This document shows, in pieces, positions 8,188 to 16,499 of a DNA stretch of 64,000 nucleotides; within the stretch, counting starts at the first letter, position 1; each line of letters opens with the position of its first letter. The notes under the pieces were generated by a model, which saw only the letters and a program-made list of their open reading frames with translations, was not told where the DNA came from and searched no databases. Location: assembly GCF_003259375.1 (NCBI RefSeq), contig NZ_QLLN01000006.1:248001-312000 (forward strand), given 5' to 3'. A program made the position numbers and the translations under genes. This stretch comes from Arenibacter echinorum (GTDB lineage Bacteria; Bacteroidota; Bacteroidia; Flavobacteriales; Flavobacteriaceae).

Positions 8188-9516
8188 ATGAAAACTAGAA
8201 GAGATTTTATTAAAAAAACGGCGGCGGGCAGTGCTGCTCTTAGCTTGGGGGGCCTAATAATGCCAAGTATGGGGTACAGTAATATTTTAGGAGCCAACGA
8301 CAAAATTAATGTTGCAGTAATCGGGGTTAGAAGCAGGGCCAAGGCCCATTTCGTTGCCATAAACCAAGACCCCAATGCCAAAGTACTTTACAGTTGCGAT
8401 GTGGATGACAAAATCCTGGAGGAACACAATGTTTGGTGTAAGAAAAATATTGGTTATATCCCAAAAGTAGAAAAAGACTTTAGAAAAATTTTGGAAGATA
8501 AAAATGTGGATGCCGTTTTCATAGCTACACCAGAACATTGGCATGCCCCTATGGCCATCATGGCCTTACAAGCAGGGAAACATGTTTATGTAGAAAAACC
8601 TTGTAGCCACAATCCGCACGAAAATGAGCTCTTGGTTGCCGCCCAAAAGAAATATGGCCTAAAGGTACAAATGGGAAACCAACAGCGTTCCGCCCAAAGT
8701 TCCGCATTGGCCGTTAAAGAGATCCGTGAAGGAATTATTGGGGAAGTCTACAAAGGTGAGGCCTATTATTCCAGCAATAGAGGTTCAATTGGAATTGGGA
8801 ATAAAATAGAGGTTCCAAACACATTGGACTGGGATCTATGGCAGGGACCGGCCCCTAGGGAAGATTACCGAGACAATATTCATCCCTATAACTGGCACTG
8901 GTTCCGTACCTGGGGAACAGGAGAAATACACAACAATGGTACCCATGAAATTGATATATGCCGTTGGGCATTAGGGGTTGACCTTCCTGAAAGTGTAACC
9001 TCATTTGGCGGTAAATATACCTTTAAGGATGATTGGGAGTTTGTGGACAACCAGCAAGTGACCTATAAATATGCAGATGATAAATTTATTACCTGGACAG
9101 GTCATAGCCGTGGACTTATTAAACCGGATCAACCTGGCAGGGGAATTACCATTTATGGTAGCAATGGAATGATAACCCTTAGCCGAAACGATTATAATCT
9201 TTATAATTTGGATGGCAGCCTTATCAAAAAAGTGGAAGAAGGGGTTGAAAGTGAAACCACCAATACCGTGGGTATGGGCGGACTGGATGTAAACCACATC
9301 CATAATTTCTTCAGTGCCATTCGTCAGGACACTTCCCTGAATTCCGATATCAATGATGCCAGCATTTCCACTATGCTCTGTCATTTAGGAAATATTGCAC
9401 AAAATGTAGGAAGGACCATCAATATCAACCCTACCACAGGTAAGGTTAAAGATGATGATGAAGCCATGTCTTACTGGAAAAGGGAATACCAAGATGGCTG
9501 GGAACCAAAATTATAG
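8188..9516 (+). CDS. Tat-exported Gfo/Idh/MocA-family oxidoreductase
   Basis: A 442-residue NAD(P)-dependent sugar oxidoreductase. The N-terminus MKTRRDFIKKTAAGSAAL has the twin-arginine motif RRDFIKK, so it should be exported folded with its cofactor. A Rossmann domain follows (INVAVIGVRSRAKAH, replacing the strict GxGxxG), then IATPEHWH and the family signature EKPCSH, and a C-terminal substrate domain. Its ATG abuts the stop of the DUF1080 gene, indicating translational coupling. Together they suggest periplasmic processing of 3-keto sugars. The pair ends at the strong bidirectional terminator at 9535-9574. It could alternatively be a GH109-like glycosidase, which shares the fold. Confidence 0.9.
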   Translation: MKTRRDFIKKTAAGSAALSLGGLIMPSMGYSNILGANDKINVAVIGVRSRAKAHFVAINQDPNAKVLYSCDVDDKILEEHNVWCKKNIGYIPKVEKDFRKILEDKNVDAVFIATPEHWHAPMAIMALQAGKHVYVEKPCSHNPHENELLVAAQKKYGLKVQMGNQQRSAQSSALAVKEIREGIIGEVYKGEAYYSSNRGSIGIGNKIEVPNTLDWDLWQGPAPREDYRDNIHPYNWHWFRTWGTGEIHNNGTHEIDICRWALGVDLPESVTSFGGKYTFKDDWEFVDNQQVTYKYADDKFITWTGHSRGLIKPDQPGRGITIYGSNGMITLSRNDYNLYNLDGSLIKKVEEGVESETTNTVGMGGLDVNHIHNFFSAIRQDTSLNSDINDASISTMLCHLGNIAQNVGRTININPTTGKVKDDDEAMSYWKREYQDGWEPKL

Positions 9517-9534
9517 TTCCTGGAATTCAAATAT

Positions 9535-9574
9535 ATAAAGCGGGGGATTTTCTATCGAAAATCCCCCGCTTTAT
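9535..9574. terminator. Bidirectional intrinsic terminator
   Basis: An 18-bp perfect inverted repeat, 9535-9552 against 9557-9574, with a TATC loop. The stem core is GCGGGGGATTTTC, flanked by A/T runs on both sides. It sits between convergent transcription units (the oxidoreductase on plus, the sigma-factor operon on minus) and can end both. Confidence 0.95.
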
Positions 9575-9592
9575 TTTTAATAACAATTCCCA

Positions 9593-11107
9593 TTACTGAA
9601 GAACAACTTCTGTAAACTTGGAATTAATTATGATCGACTTCCCACTTGTCTTGTTTATATAATATCCCTTGTTCAAAGTATTATAACCGTTCTTTGTTTT
9701 TACCATTTGTAGTTCCTTTGGGTGTATCAATTCTGAATTACTTCCATTAACGGCTATATTAAATGCTGTTTTTGGCAATACACACCTAAATTCTGCATTT
9801 TGAAGATTGATATCCAAATCGGTAAAATCTTTGGATATAGAATTAATGGACAATGGTCCGAAATTGTTTTTTATAAACGCCTTCTGCAATAAATTATCAA
9901 TGGTAACATCCGAAAAAGTGGCATTTAAGGTCAGGTTTTCAACTTCTTTGATATTTACCTTCTCCGAATAATCGGCCTTAAGCTGACCGTAGTTCCATTT
10001 TTGCACACTGACTGGCGTATAGGAAGCATCTATATAGGTCTTGTCTCCATCTATGGTGGTTGCCAACAAACTGGAATAGGATAAAGTGGCACTCAAGTTT
10101 TTAGTGTTTTCAGCCAAAATAACTTCCCCATGTCTTACGTTCATCTTAATCTTGGTTGATTTTGGCAATTTAACCTTAATGGTCTTCTTGACCTTTAAAT
10201 TTTTATCCCTTCCTTTCTTTATTGAATAGAAAACATTGGGTGCGGTAGGATGCCGTTCCGCCAAAAAGATAAATTCTTTGTCCATCCCACCTACCGTATC
10301 TACCTCTAGGGTAATGGTCTTATTGTCTTTTGCCATTTCCCGCCCTTGTTTACTGGAAGTTATGGATTTGGCCAATTGCTCTTGTGCTTTTTCATGGACT
10401 TCTATTCTTTGACTTTGTATTTCCTGCAACTTCTCCAATCGGTCTTGATGGGCCTGCTCCCTATTTTTATCCATTTCAACTCTTCTTTTATCGATCTCGG
10501 CCCGTTTTAAGTCCATTCGTTTGCTCCATTCTTCCATTTTACTTTCATAATCCTTTCCAAAACCCTTATCAAATTCTTTCTTCCATTCCTTTAAATATGC
10601 TTCCCCATCTTTTTTATAAGCTTCATAATCAAATGGCTGTATATTCATTGGAGGAATTGGGGGCATTTCCATCATTTCCGGAAGTTCAGGCAGCTCAACC
10701 AATGGTGCTATATTATAGGCTTCCCCTACCCCATTAAATTGCGCCAAAAAATCGATATCAACATCTTGGGTATTGTAAGTGGTAAACCCCCGGTGTCCCA
10801 ATACCGTGCTGATACTTATACTCTTACTGTTTCCTACAATTTTTACAGGTTCCTTTTTAAAGTAGTTGTTAGCCTCCTCCTCTGAAACGTCCTCCAATTC
10901 CACCACTGCTACAATATCGACTTGATTCTTGTTCCAAGTTTCAAATTCTATATCGGCGTAACTGGTGTTTACTTCCAAAACCACATCCCCGGATACATTA
11001 AAGTTCTCATGAAAGGTCTTGGTCCTTTTCTGCCCCCATATAACACTTGTGCTCGTCAATAATATTACACCCGTAATGAAGCCTATCTTATTCAATATTG
11101 TTTTCAT
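9593..11107 (-). CDS. Exported protein with beta-rich (DUF4097-like) domains split by a coiled coil
   Basis: A 504-residue protein with a Sec signal peptide (ending VIWGQ, about residue 26). Residues 30-130 and 270-500 are beta-rich with repeated short strands typical of DUF4097/adhesin-like beta-helix proteins; phrases such as LEVNTSYADIEFETW fit that family. Between them, about residues 150-265, lies a proline-rich patch (LPELPEMMEMPPIPPM) and a highly charged Lys/Glu/Arg coiled coil. It is the last gene of the sigma factor/anti-sigma unit (38 bases after the latter), so it is probably a surface or periplasmic effector or sensor of that circuit. No enzymatic motif is seen. Confidence 0.7.
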   Translation of the reverse strand: MKTILNKIGFITGVILLTSTSVIWGQKRTKTFHENFNVSGDVVLEVNTSYADIEFETWNKNQVDIVAVVELEDVSEEEANNYFKKEPVKIVGNSKSISISTVLGHRGFTTYNTQDVDIDFLAQFNGVGEAYNIAPLVELPELPEMMEMPPIPPMNIQPFDYEAYKKDGEAYLKEWKKEFDKGFGKDYESKMEEWSKRMDLKRAEIDKRRVEMDKNREQAHQDRLEKLQEIQSQRIEVHEKAQEQLAKSITSSKQGREMAKDNKTITLEVDTVGGMDKEFIFLAERHPTAPNVFYSIKKGRDKNLKVKKTIKVKLPKSTKIKMNVRHGEVILAENTKNLSATLSYSSLLATTIDGDKTYIDASYTPVSVQKWNYGQLKADYSEKVNIKEVENLTLNATFSDVTIDNLLQKAFIKNNFGPLSINSISKDFTDLDINLQNAEFRCVLPKTAFNIAVNGSNSELIHPKELQMVKTKNGYNTLNKGYYINKTSGKSIIINSKFTEVVLQ

Positions 11108-11145
11108 CTTTACTATTTATTTTCTTAATTTAAAATTTTGTCTTC

Positions 11146-11742
11146 TCAGACACTCGTAATCAAGTTATTGTTATCCGCCTCCCTGCCCCTCGTTTGCAAT
11201 TCCTTTAACTTGTCCCTTAGTTTGTGAAGCAGCTGTAACCGTAGTTGTAAGTTCTTGATCAGGGCGGAGATAGTCTGGTCATTGGGACCAATTTCGTTTA
11301 ACTCGGTATTTAACTTTTTATACTCCACATTCAATTCCTCCAAACGCTCCATAAAACTATCGATAAGCGTTTTGTTCCTATCGGAAATTTCCAATTGGGA
11401 CAACTCCAGATTTATACTCACCATATAATAATCTTCCACCTTTTTTAAATCCGGGGAAAGATCACCTAAGGAAATCCCCTTTTCCTCTGGGACATGATTA
11501 TTCTTTTCAACTATGGTTGTATTCACAGGCTCTGGATTATTCCAATTCATGAAAATATAGGTTCCTAAGCCAATCAGAATTATTAGGGAAGCAGCAATTT
11601 TGAACCATGGGAAAGATGGTCCCTTGGTAACCGGTAGCTCCATTTCTATTCTTTTCATAAAACGCTGTTCATGTCCATCTTTCATCATCTGAACTATTTC
11701 CGTCTCGGAATTCTTGAACATTTCTCTAAGATCTTGCGACAT
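11146..11742 (-). CDS. Single-pass membrane protein, probable anti-sigma factor
   Basis: A 198-residue protein: about 45 cytoplasmic residues, one membrane helix (about 47-66, FKIAASLIILIGLGTYIFM), then a periplasmic part ending in a coiled coil (about 130-190, many Leu/Lys/Glu heptads). The start overlaps the end of the ECF sigma-factor gene by 17 bases. That topology and coupling are typical of anti-sigma factors, but I do not see the zinc-binding HxxxCxxC motif, so the role is inferred from context. A scaffold or sensor function is the alternative. Confidence 0.7.
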   Translation of the reverse strand: MSQDLREMFKNSETEIVQMMKDGHEQRFMKRIEMELPVTKGPSFPWFKIAASLIILIGLGTYIFMNWNNPEPVNTTIVEKNNHVPEEKGISLGDLSPDLKKVEDYYMVSINLELSQLEISDRNKTLIDSFMERLEELNVEYKKLNTELNEIGPNDQTISALIKNLQLRLQLLHKLRDKLKELQTRGREADNNNLITSV

Positions 11743-12268
11743 ACTTACTCGATTTTAATATTTCCTTTAATTGTCCTTTACCCCTTAATAACCTTGTCCT
11801 GCAAGCGGTATAACTAATATCCAGTATTTCGGATATTTCGTTGTGATCGTAGCCCTCCACTAAAAACAATTGCACCACATATCTATATTTCTCGGGCAAT
11901 CCTATTATGGCATGCATAACCTCATTTATCGTGACCGTGTCCTCTACGGACCAATCTTCATCTTCGGCAACATGCATATACACTTCATCTAATTCCACAG
12001 TCTTAAGTTGCTTGGATTTTAAAAAATCGATACTCTTGTTTACCACTATCTTTTTTAACCAAGCTCCAAAAGTCACCTCTCCCTTATATTGGCCTATTCT
12101 TAAAAATGCCTTGATGAACGATTCCTGTACTACATCTTCAGCATCATCTTCATTTTTTAAGAATCTCATAGCAACACAGAACATGCCCTGACAATACTGA
12201 TTGTACAGTTGTAATTGCGCTTTGCGATCGTTACGTTTACATTGTTCTACAATATCAATCTGAAACAT
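11726..12268 (-). CDS. ECF-type RNA polymerase sigma-70 factor
   Basis: A 180-residue extracytoplasmic-function sigma factor. Region 2 spans about residues 20-90 (LYNQYCQGMFCVAMRFLKNEDDAEDVVQESF, a canonical region 2.2-2.4). Region 4 is at about 115-170 with LPEKYRYVVQLFLVEGYDHNEISEIL and the helix-turn-helix YTACRTRLLRGKGQL. The frame stays open upstream to a TTG at 12334, but the ATG at 12268 (MFQIDIVEQCKR) matches how homologues begin. It overlaps the downstream anti-sigma candidate, so the three minus-strand genes to 9593 form one operon. Divergent from galM; no -7 consensus is obvious, which would allow autoregulation. Confidence 0.92.
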   Translation of the reverse strand: MFQIDIVEQCKRNDRKAQLQLYNQYCQGMFCVAMRFLKNEDDAEDVVQESFIKAFLRIGQYKGEVTFGAWLKKIVVNKSIDFLKSKQLKTVELDEVYMHVAEDEDWSVEDTVTINEVMHAIIGLPEKYRYVVQLFLVEGYDHNEISEILDISYTACRTRLLRGKGQLKEILKSSKYVARS

Positions 12269-12410
12269 TTTGGCCAGTTTCTGTTGTTGACGGGAGGGTT
12301 TGGTAACATTTAAAGCATTCCCGATAAATCCCAATTACCTAAAGGACGATAGAATGATTGAAATGTTGCAAAAAATAGTATTTTTATCTTAAATCTTAAA
12401 TACAACTATC

Positions 12411-13319
12411 TTGAATCAAGTTACTATAAAAAATAATTTCATTACCCTGACCGTATTGGACTATGGGGCCATCATCCAAAAGATGTTCTTAAAGAATAAG
12501 GACGGAGTGGACACCAACGTGGTGGTAGGTTATGAAGAACCTGAAAAATATTTAACGGATAACAAGGCGTTAGGAGCTTGTATAGGACGTTATGCCGGTA
12601 GAATTTCCAATAGCGGTTTTCATATCAACAACGTACACTATCCCATTTTTTCGAAGGACGGGGTACATCTTCACGGTGGGCAAAAGGGCTTTGGAAAACG
12701 GTTTTGGACCATAGAGCAGGTACACGATGGGGAGAATCCCTTTGTAAAACTAAGCTACCTAAGTAAGGATATGGAAGAGGGCTACCCAGGAAACCTAAAA
12801 ACTACGGTGACCTATAAACTGCTAGGGCCATCCTTATTTATTATTCATAAGGCTAACACAGATAAGGCCACACCGGTAAACCTGACCAACCATTCCTATT
12901 TCAACCTGGATGGTGCGGAAACCATAGATCAATGGGACCTAAGGTTATCTTGCCCGGAATATTTGGAAACGGATGCCAAACTACTGCCTACAGGAAAAAT
13001 AGTTTCAGTAAAAAATTCCAAATACGATTTCTTGGAGATGAAAAAGATTGGCCAAGTGCGTTTGGATACACCGTTTGTAATTGATTCCAGTCTTAAAAAG
13101 GGTACCGCATTGGCTTCCGATAAATCAGGTTTATCCATGGAAGTATTAACCAATCAACCTGGAGTAGTGGTCTATACTCCTGCTGCTTTTGCCGCCATCT
13201 GTTTTGAAACGCAAAATTTCCCTGATGCTCCCAATCAGCCCCATTTTCCAAACAGCATTTTGCAACCTGGAGAAACCTATCACAATGAAAGCGAGTTTAG
13301 GTTTAGTTTCGTAAATTAG
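12411..13319 (+). CDS. galM: Aldose 1-epimerase (mutarotase)
   Basis: Interconverts alpha and beta anomers of aldoses such as galactose and glucose. The protein has 302 residues, somewhat shorter than the 340-residue E. coli enzyme. Family motifs are all present: GRYAGRI, the catalytic-histidine region HLHGG, the NHSYFNLDG motif with the second histidine, and CFETQNFPDAPN containing the catalytic glutamate. The start is TTG at 12411; the first internal ATG is 24 codons later and would cut into the first conserved strand, so TTG is preferred. It has no signal peptide, hence cytoplasmic. Thirty bases before the DUF2911 gene; possibly co-transcribed. Confidence 0.93.
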   Translation: MNQVTIKNNFITLTVLDYGAIIQKMFLKNKDGVDTNVVVGYEEPEKYLTDNKALGACIGRYAGRISNSGFHINNVHYPIFSKDGVHLHGGQKGFGKRFWTIEQVHDGENPFVKLSYLSKDMEEGYPGNLKTTVTYKLLGPSLFIIHKANTDKATPVNLTNHSYFNLDGAETIDQWDLRLSCPEYLETDAKLLPTGKIVSVKNSKYDFLEMKKIGQVRLDTPFVIDSSLKKGTALASDKSGLSMEVLTNQPGVVVYTPAAFAAICFETQNFPDAPNQPHFPNSILQPGETYHNESEFRFSFVN

Positions 13320-13348
13320 AACAATTAACCTAAGTAAAATCCAAGGAT

Positions 13349-13909
13349 ATGAAATTTCTTAAATGGTTACTGGTTGTTATCGTAGTATTGGTACTGGCCT
13401 TCTTTTTGTTTGGAAAATCCTATCTAAAGGAACAGACAAAAAAGATTAGTCCAGAAAAAACAGCCACTTATGGTAAAAATGGAATGGACCTAACTGTAAA
13501 TTACAGTAGCCCCTTTAAAAAAGGTCGTGTTATTTTTGGAGAATTGGTGCCCTATGATGTGGTTTGGAGAACCGGCGCCAATGAGCCTACCACCTTTACT
13601 ACAGGCAACAACATTAACATTGGTGGCAAAAGCCTACCCGCCGGCACTTATTCCTTATGGACCATACCCAGCAAGGATACTTGGACCTTTATTTTCAATA
13701 GCGAAATCCCAGATTGGGGAGTTACTATCTTTAGTGGTGGTAAAAAAACAACCAGGAATGTCGAAGCAGATGTCTTTCAAATAAGTGTCCCGGTACAGCA
13801 ATTATCTCAAACCATTGAAAGTCTATCCATAGACTTCGAGGAAAACGAACAGCTTTACCTTAGTCTCGCCTGGGACAAAACTAAAGTAAGCCTTTCCATT
13901 AATAAATAA
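13349..13909 (+). CDS. DUF2911 membrane-anchored protein
   Basis: A 186-residue protein with one N-terminal membrane helix (about residues 5-21, LLVVIVVLVLAFFLF) and a beta-rich periplasmic DUF2911 domain. Family phrases visible are VWRTGANEPTTF, LPAGTYSLWTIP and the late SLAWDKTKVSL. The function of DUF2911 is unknown; the fold prediction is a beta-sandwich. It lies between galM and meaB with spacings of 29 and 2 bases, so it is probably transcribed with both although no shared pathway is evident. Confidence 0.88.
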   Translation: MKFLKWLLVVIVVLVLAFFLFGKSYLKEQTKKISPEKTATYGKNGMDLTVNYSSPFKKGRVIFGELVPYDVVWRTGANEPTTFTTGNNINIGGKSLPAGTYSLWTIPSKDTWTFIFNSEIPDWGVTIFSGGKKTTRNVEADVFQISVPVQQLSQTIESLSIDFEENEQLYLSLAWDKTKVSLSINK

Positions 13910-13911
13910 AT

Positions 13912-14952
13912 TTGGCCACCAATAAAAACACGGACGGAAATGCTAATTCTAAAACCAAAGCTTTTAGGAAAAAGAGTCCATCCACAACAGAACTAATACA
14001 AGGTATTTTAAATGGTGACATAGCCACCTTGGCTAGGGCAATTACATTGATTGAAAGTACCAAAAGTGAACATTTTCAAAAATCCAATGATATTATAAAC
14101 CAATGCCTACCGCATAGCGGCAAGAGCATACGAATTGGAATAACCGGAGTTCCCGGAGTAGGCAAAAGTACCTTTATTGAAACTTTTGGTTCCTTCCTTA
14201 CTGCCTTGGGAAAAAAAGTGGCCGTTCTGGCGGTAGATCCATCCAGCACCATTAGCAAGGGAAGTATTCTGGGAGACAAGACGCGTATGCAGGAATTGGT
14301 GAAGGATAAGAATGCCTATATCCGTCCCTCCCCTACCGGTCATTCCCTGGGAGGGGTTGCCAGAAAAACCCGTGAAACCATAATCCTCTGCGAAGCGGCT
14401 GGCTTCGACACCATTTTAGTAGAAACAGTCGGGGTGGGTCAAAGCGAAACTGCAGTACATGGAATGGTAGATTTCTTTTTACTATTGAAATTGGCCGGGG
14501 CCGGCGATGAACTTCAGGGCATTAAAAGAGGCATTATGGAAATGGCGGATGCTATTGTCATCAATAAAGCGGATGGCAACAACATTGGACGGGCAAACTT
14601 GGCCAAGGTTGAATTTACTAAAGCAGTACACCTCTTTTCCCCAAAAGAAAATGGCTGGACCCCTAAAATCCTTAGCTGTTCTGCTATTCAAAAAACGGGA
14701 ATATCGGAAATATGGGAAGTTATTAAAACCTACATAGATGATAATCCAGGCTTGGATGGAATAATCGCAAAGAGGAGAACACAAAACAAATTCTGGCTAC
14801 TACAGACCATTGAAGACCAGCTAAAGCAACAGTTTTATGAAAATAAAAACATAAAAAGCCATCTGGAACAAATGATAACATTGGTTGTAGATGGTAAAAT
14901 TTCCCCGTTTAACGCCGCTGAAAAGCTATTGAACCTGGCCAAGGAAACTTAA
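13912..14952 (+). CDS. meaB: MeaB/ArgK-type G3E GTPase, methylmalonyl-CoA mutase chaperone
   Basis: GTPase that loads and protects adenosylcobalamin-dependent methylmalonyl-CoA mutase. In 346 residues it shows the Walker A GVPGVGKST (residues 79-87), the family-specific VDPSS and GGVARKTRET, switch region VETVGVGQSE, and the G4 motif NKAD. It starts with TTG at 13912, two bases after the DUF2911 stop; no ATG precedes the conserved helices, so the TTG is credible. The mutase genes are not in this window. The N-terminal 25 residues are poorly conserved and basic. Confidence 0.95.
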   Translation: MATNKNTDGNANSKTKAFRKKSPSTTELIQGILNGDIATLARAITLIESTKSEHFQKSNDIINQCLPHSGKSIRIGITGVPGVGKSTFIETFGSFLTALGKKVAVLAVDPSSTISKGSILGDKTRMQELVKDKNAYIRPSPTGHSLGGVARKTRETIILCEAAGFDTILVETVGVGQSETAVHGMVDFFLLLKLAGAGDELQGIKRGIMEMADAIVINKADGNNIGRANLAKVEFTKAVHLFSPKENGWTPKILSCSAIQKTGISEIWEVIKTYIDDNPGLDGIIAKRRTQNKFWLLQTIEDQLKQQFYENKNIKSHLEQMITLVVDGKISPFNAAEKLLNLAKET

Positions 14953-15097
14953 ACCCAAGATTTTTACGATAGGTTTCTTGTAGAGCAGGAACAAAAGGAA
15001 TAGACTATTCCAGCCTTATAGATATAATGAACCCATTCCTATTATACCTCCACAATAAGATGTGCGGCCCAATGCCACATAGGTTGACAAAGTTGAT

Positions 15098-15105
15098 TAT
15101 CTTTG
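15098..15105 (+). promoter_or_regulatory. Candidate -7 element before the glycosylation operon
   Basis: TATCTTTG matches the Bacteroidota -7 consensus TAnnTTTG, 41 bases before the GT2 start. No TTG at the right distance is seen for the -33 element (the nearest leaves only 11 nt), so this is a half-supported promoter for the operon 15147-18800. Confidence 0.4.
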
Positions 15106-15146
15106 GCCCTAAATTTTAGATACAAAAGCACTTATCCTAGCATAAA

Positions 15147-15860
15147 ATGAATTACGAATTCACCATAATTATACCTGTCTACAATGAAGAAGATAATTTG
15201 GAACGTGTTGAAAAGGAGCTTAGGGACTACTTGACCATTTGCACAAAAAAGGCCAAAGTATTATTCGTAAATGACGGTTCAAAAGATAAGAGCCAGCAGC
15301 TGATAGAGGCTATTTGTCAGAGAAACGAGAACTTTAGTTTTGTAAAATTTGCCCAAAACAAAGGCTTGAGTGCAGCCATCAAAGCAGGTTTCGACTATAC
15401 GGACACCCCTTTGGTAGGTTATATAGATTCTGACCTACAGACCTCCCCTGAAGATTTCAACCTTCTCTTGGAGCATATAGACCAATATGATCTGGTAACC
15501 GGAGTAAGGGCAGACAGAAAAGATTCCTTTGTTAAGAATGCTTCTTCCACTATCGCCAACGGTATACGCCGTGCTTTTACGCACGACGGGATGGACGATA
15601 CAGGCTGTCCGTTGAAGGTTATTAAAGCGGATTTTGCCAAAAGAATACCAATGTTCAAAGGCCTGCATAGATTTTTACCCGCCATGATCCTTCTGCAAAA
15701 TGGAAGTATTGTGCAAATTCCAATTCGTCATTTTCCACGAATGGCCGGAACTGCAAAGTTTGGTCTTTGGAACAGGTTATTGGGACCACTTATGGATTGT
15801 TTTGCTTATTTATGGATGAAGAAAAAATATATTAACTACCAAGTAGATAAAATAGGGTAA
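15147..15860 (+). CDS. Family 2 glycosyltransferase (DPM1/ArnC-like)
   Basis: A 237-residue GT-A enzyme similar to dolichol-phosphate mannose synthases and ArnC/GtrB polyprenyl-phosphate sugar transferases. Motifs: IIPVYNEEDNL at the N-terminus, VNDGSKDKS with the nucleotide-binding aspartates, KGLSAAIKAGF, and the metal-binding DSDLQTSPED. Unlike GtrB it has no C-terminal membrane helices. It probably moves a sugar from a nucleotide donor to a polyprenyl phosphate on the cytoplasmic face, supplying the ArnT-like enzyme encoded two genes downstream. The stop codon directly abuts the next ATG. Confidence 0.9.
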   Translation: MNYEFTIIIPVYNEEDNLERVEKELRDYLTICTKKAKVLFVNDGSKDKSQQLIEAICQRNENFSFVKFAQNKGLSAAIKAGFDYTDTPLVGYIDSDLQTSPEDFNLLLEHIDQYDLVTGVRADRKDSFVKNASSTIANGIRRAFTHDGMDDTGCPLKVIKADFAKRIPMFKGLHRFLPAMILLQNGSIVQIPIRHFPRMAGTAKFGLWNRLLGPLMDCFAYLWMKKKYINYQVDKIG

Positions 15861-16499
15861 ATGGCAGATTGGATGGTTTATGCAATTGGCTTTATTGCCC
15901 AAATTCTATTTTCCAGTAGAATGGTGGTGCAATGGGTGATATCAGAAAAGAACAAAAAAGTCCTTACCCCCAGACTTTTCTGGCAACTAAGTTTATTGGC
16001 TTCATTTCTATTATTTGTATATGGGTGGTTACGTGACGATTTTGCCATTATGTTGGGACAGGCCATTACCTATTTTATTTATATCCGCAACATCCAGTTA
16101 CAAGGTGAATGGACTAAATTACCCCGGGCCTTTAGAATTTTTCTATGGGTTTTCCCTGTGATCATTATAATTTATGGATACAATAACAACGCCTATGACC
16201 TAAGGCAATTCTTCAACAACGAAAACATTCCTATCTGGTTGCTTTTATTGGGCAGTATAGCACAGGTTATTTTTACCTTTCGATTCTTATACCAATGGAT
16301 ATATTCCGAGAAAAAGAAAACCTCCAGTCTTCCCTTCGGATTTTGGTTACTAAGTTTAATCGGGGCCTCCTTAATTCTTACCTACGCCATTTTTAGGAAA
16401 GACCCGGTCCTATTTGCCGGCCATTCCCTGGGTATGATTGTTTATTTAAGAAATCTGTTTATCCTTAAAAATGAAGAGCATGATGTGGTTGAAAAATAA
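15861..16499 (+). CDS. Membrane protein with two lipid A biosynthesis N-terminal (LAB_N) domains
   Basis: A 212-residue membrane protein consisting of two LAB_N units (PF07578), the small module otherwise found in front of or beside LpxB. Unit 1 (about 5-80) has GFIAQILFSSRMVVQWVISEK and FIYIRNIQL. Unit 2 (about 125-205) repeats the pattern with GSIAQVIFTFRFLYQWIYSEK and MIVYLRNLF. About six membrane helices result. In proteobacteria a single-unit LAB_N protein often sits beside ArnC- and ArnT-like genes, as here. A role in presenting or flipping a lipid-linked sugar is inferred. It overlaps the ArnT-like gene by up to 29 bases. Confidence 0.85.
   Translation: MADWMVYAIGFIAQILFSSRMVVQWVISEKNKKVLTPRLFWQLSLLASFLLFVYGWLRDDFAIMLGQAITYFIYIRNIQLQGEWTKLPRAFRIFLWVFPVIIIIYGYNNNAYDLRQFFNNENIPIWLLLLGSIAQVIFTFRFLYQWIYSEKKKTSSLPFGFWLLSLIGASLILTYAIFRKDPVLFAGHSLGMIVYLRNLFILKNEEHDVVEK

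Noticed and set aside
10330-10737. 135-codon frame antisense to the large exported protein gene
   Set aside because: It is the reverse complement of the coiled-coil-coding part of a well-supported gene; long antisense frames arise there from biased codons.
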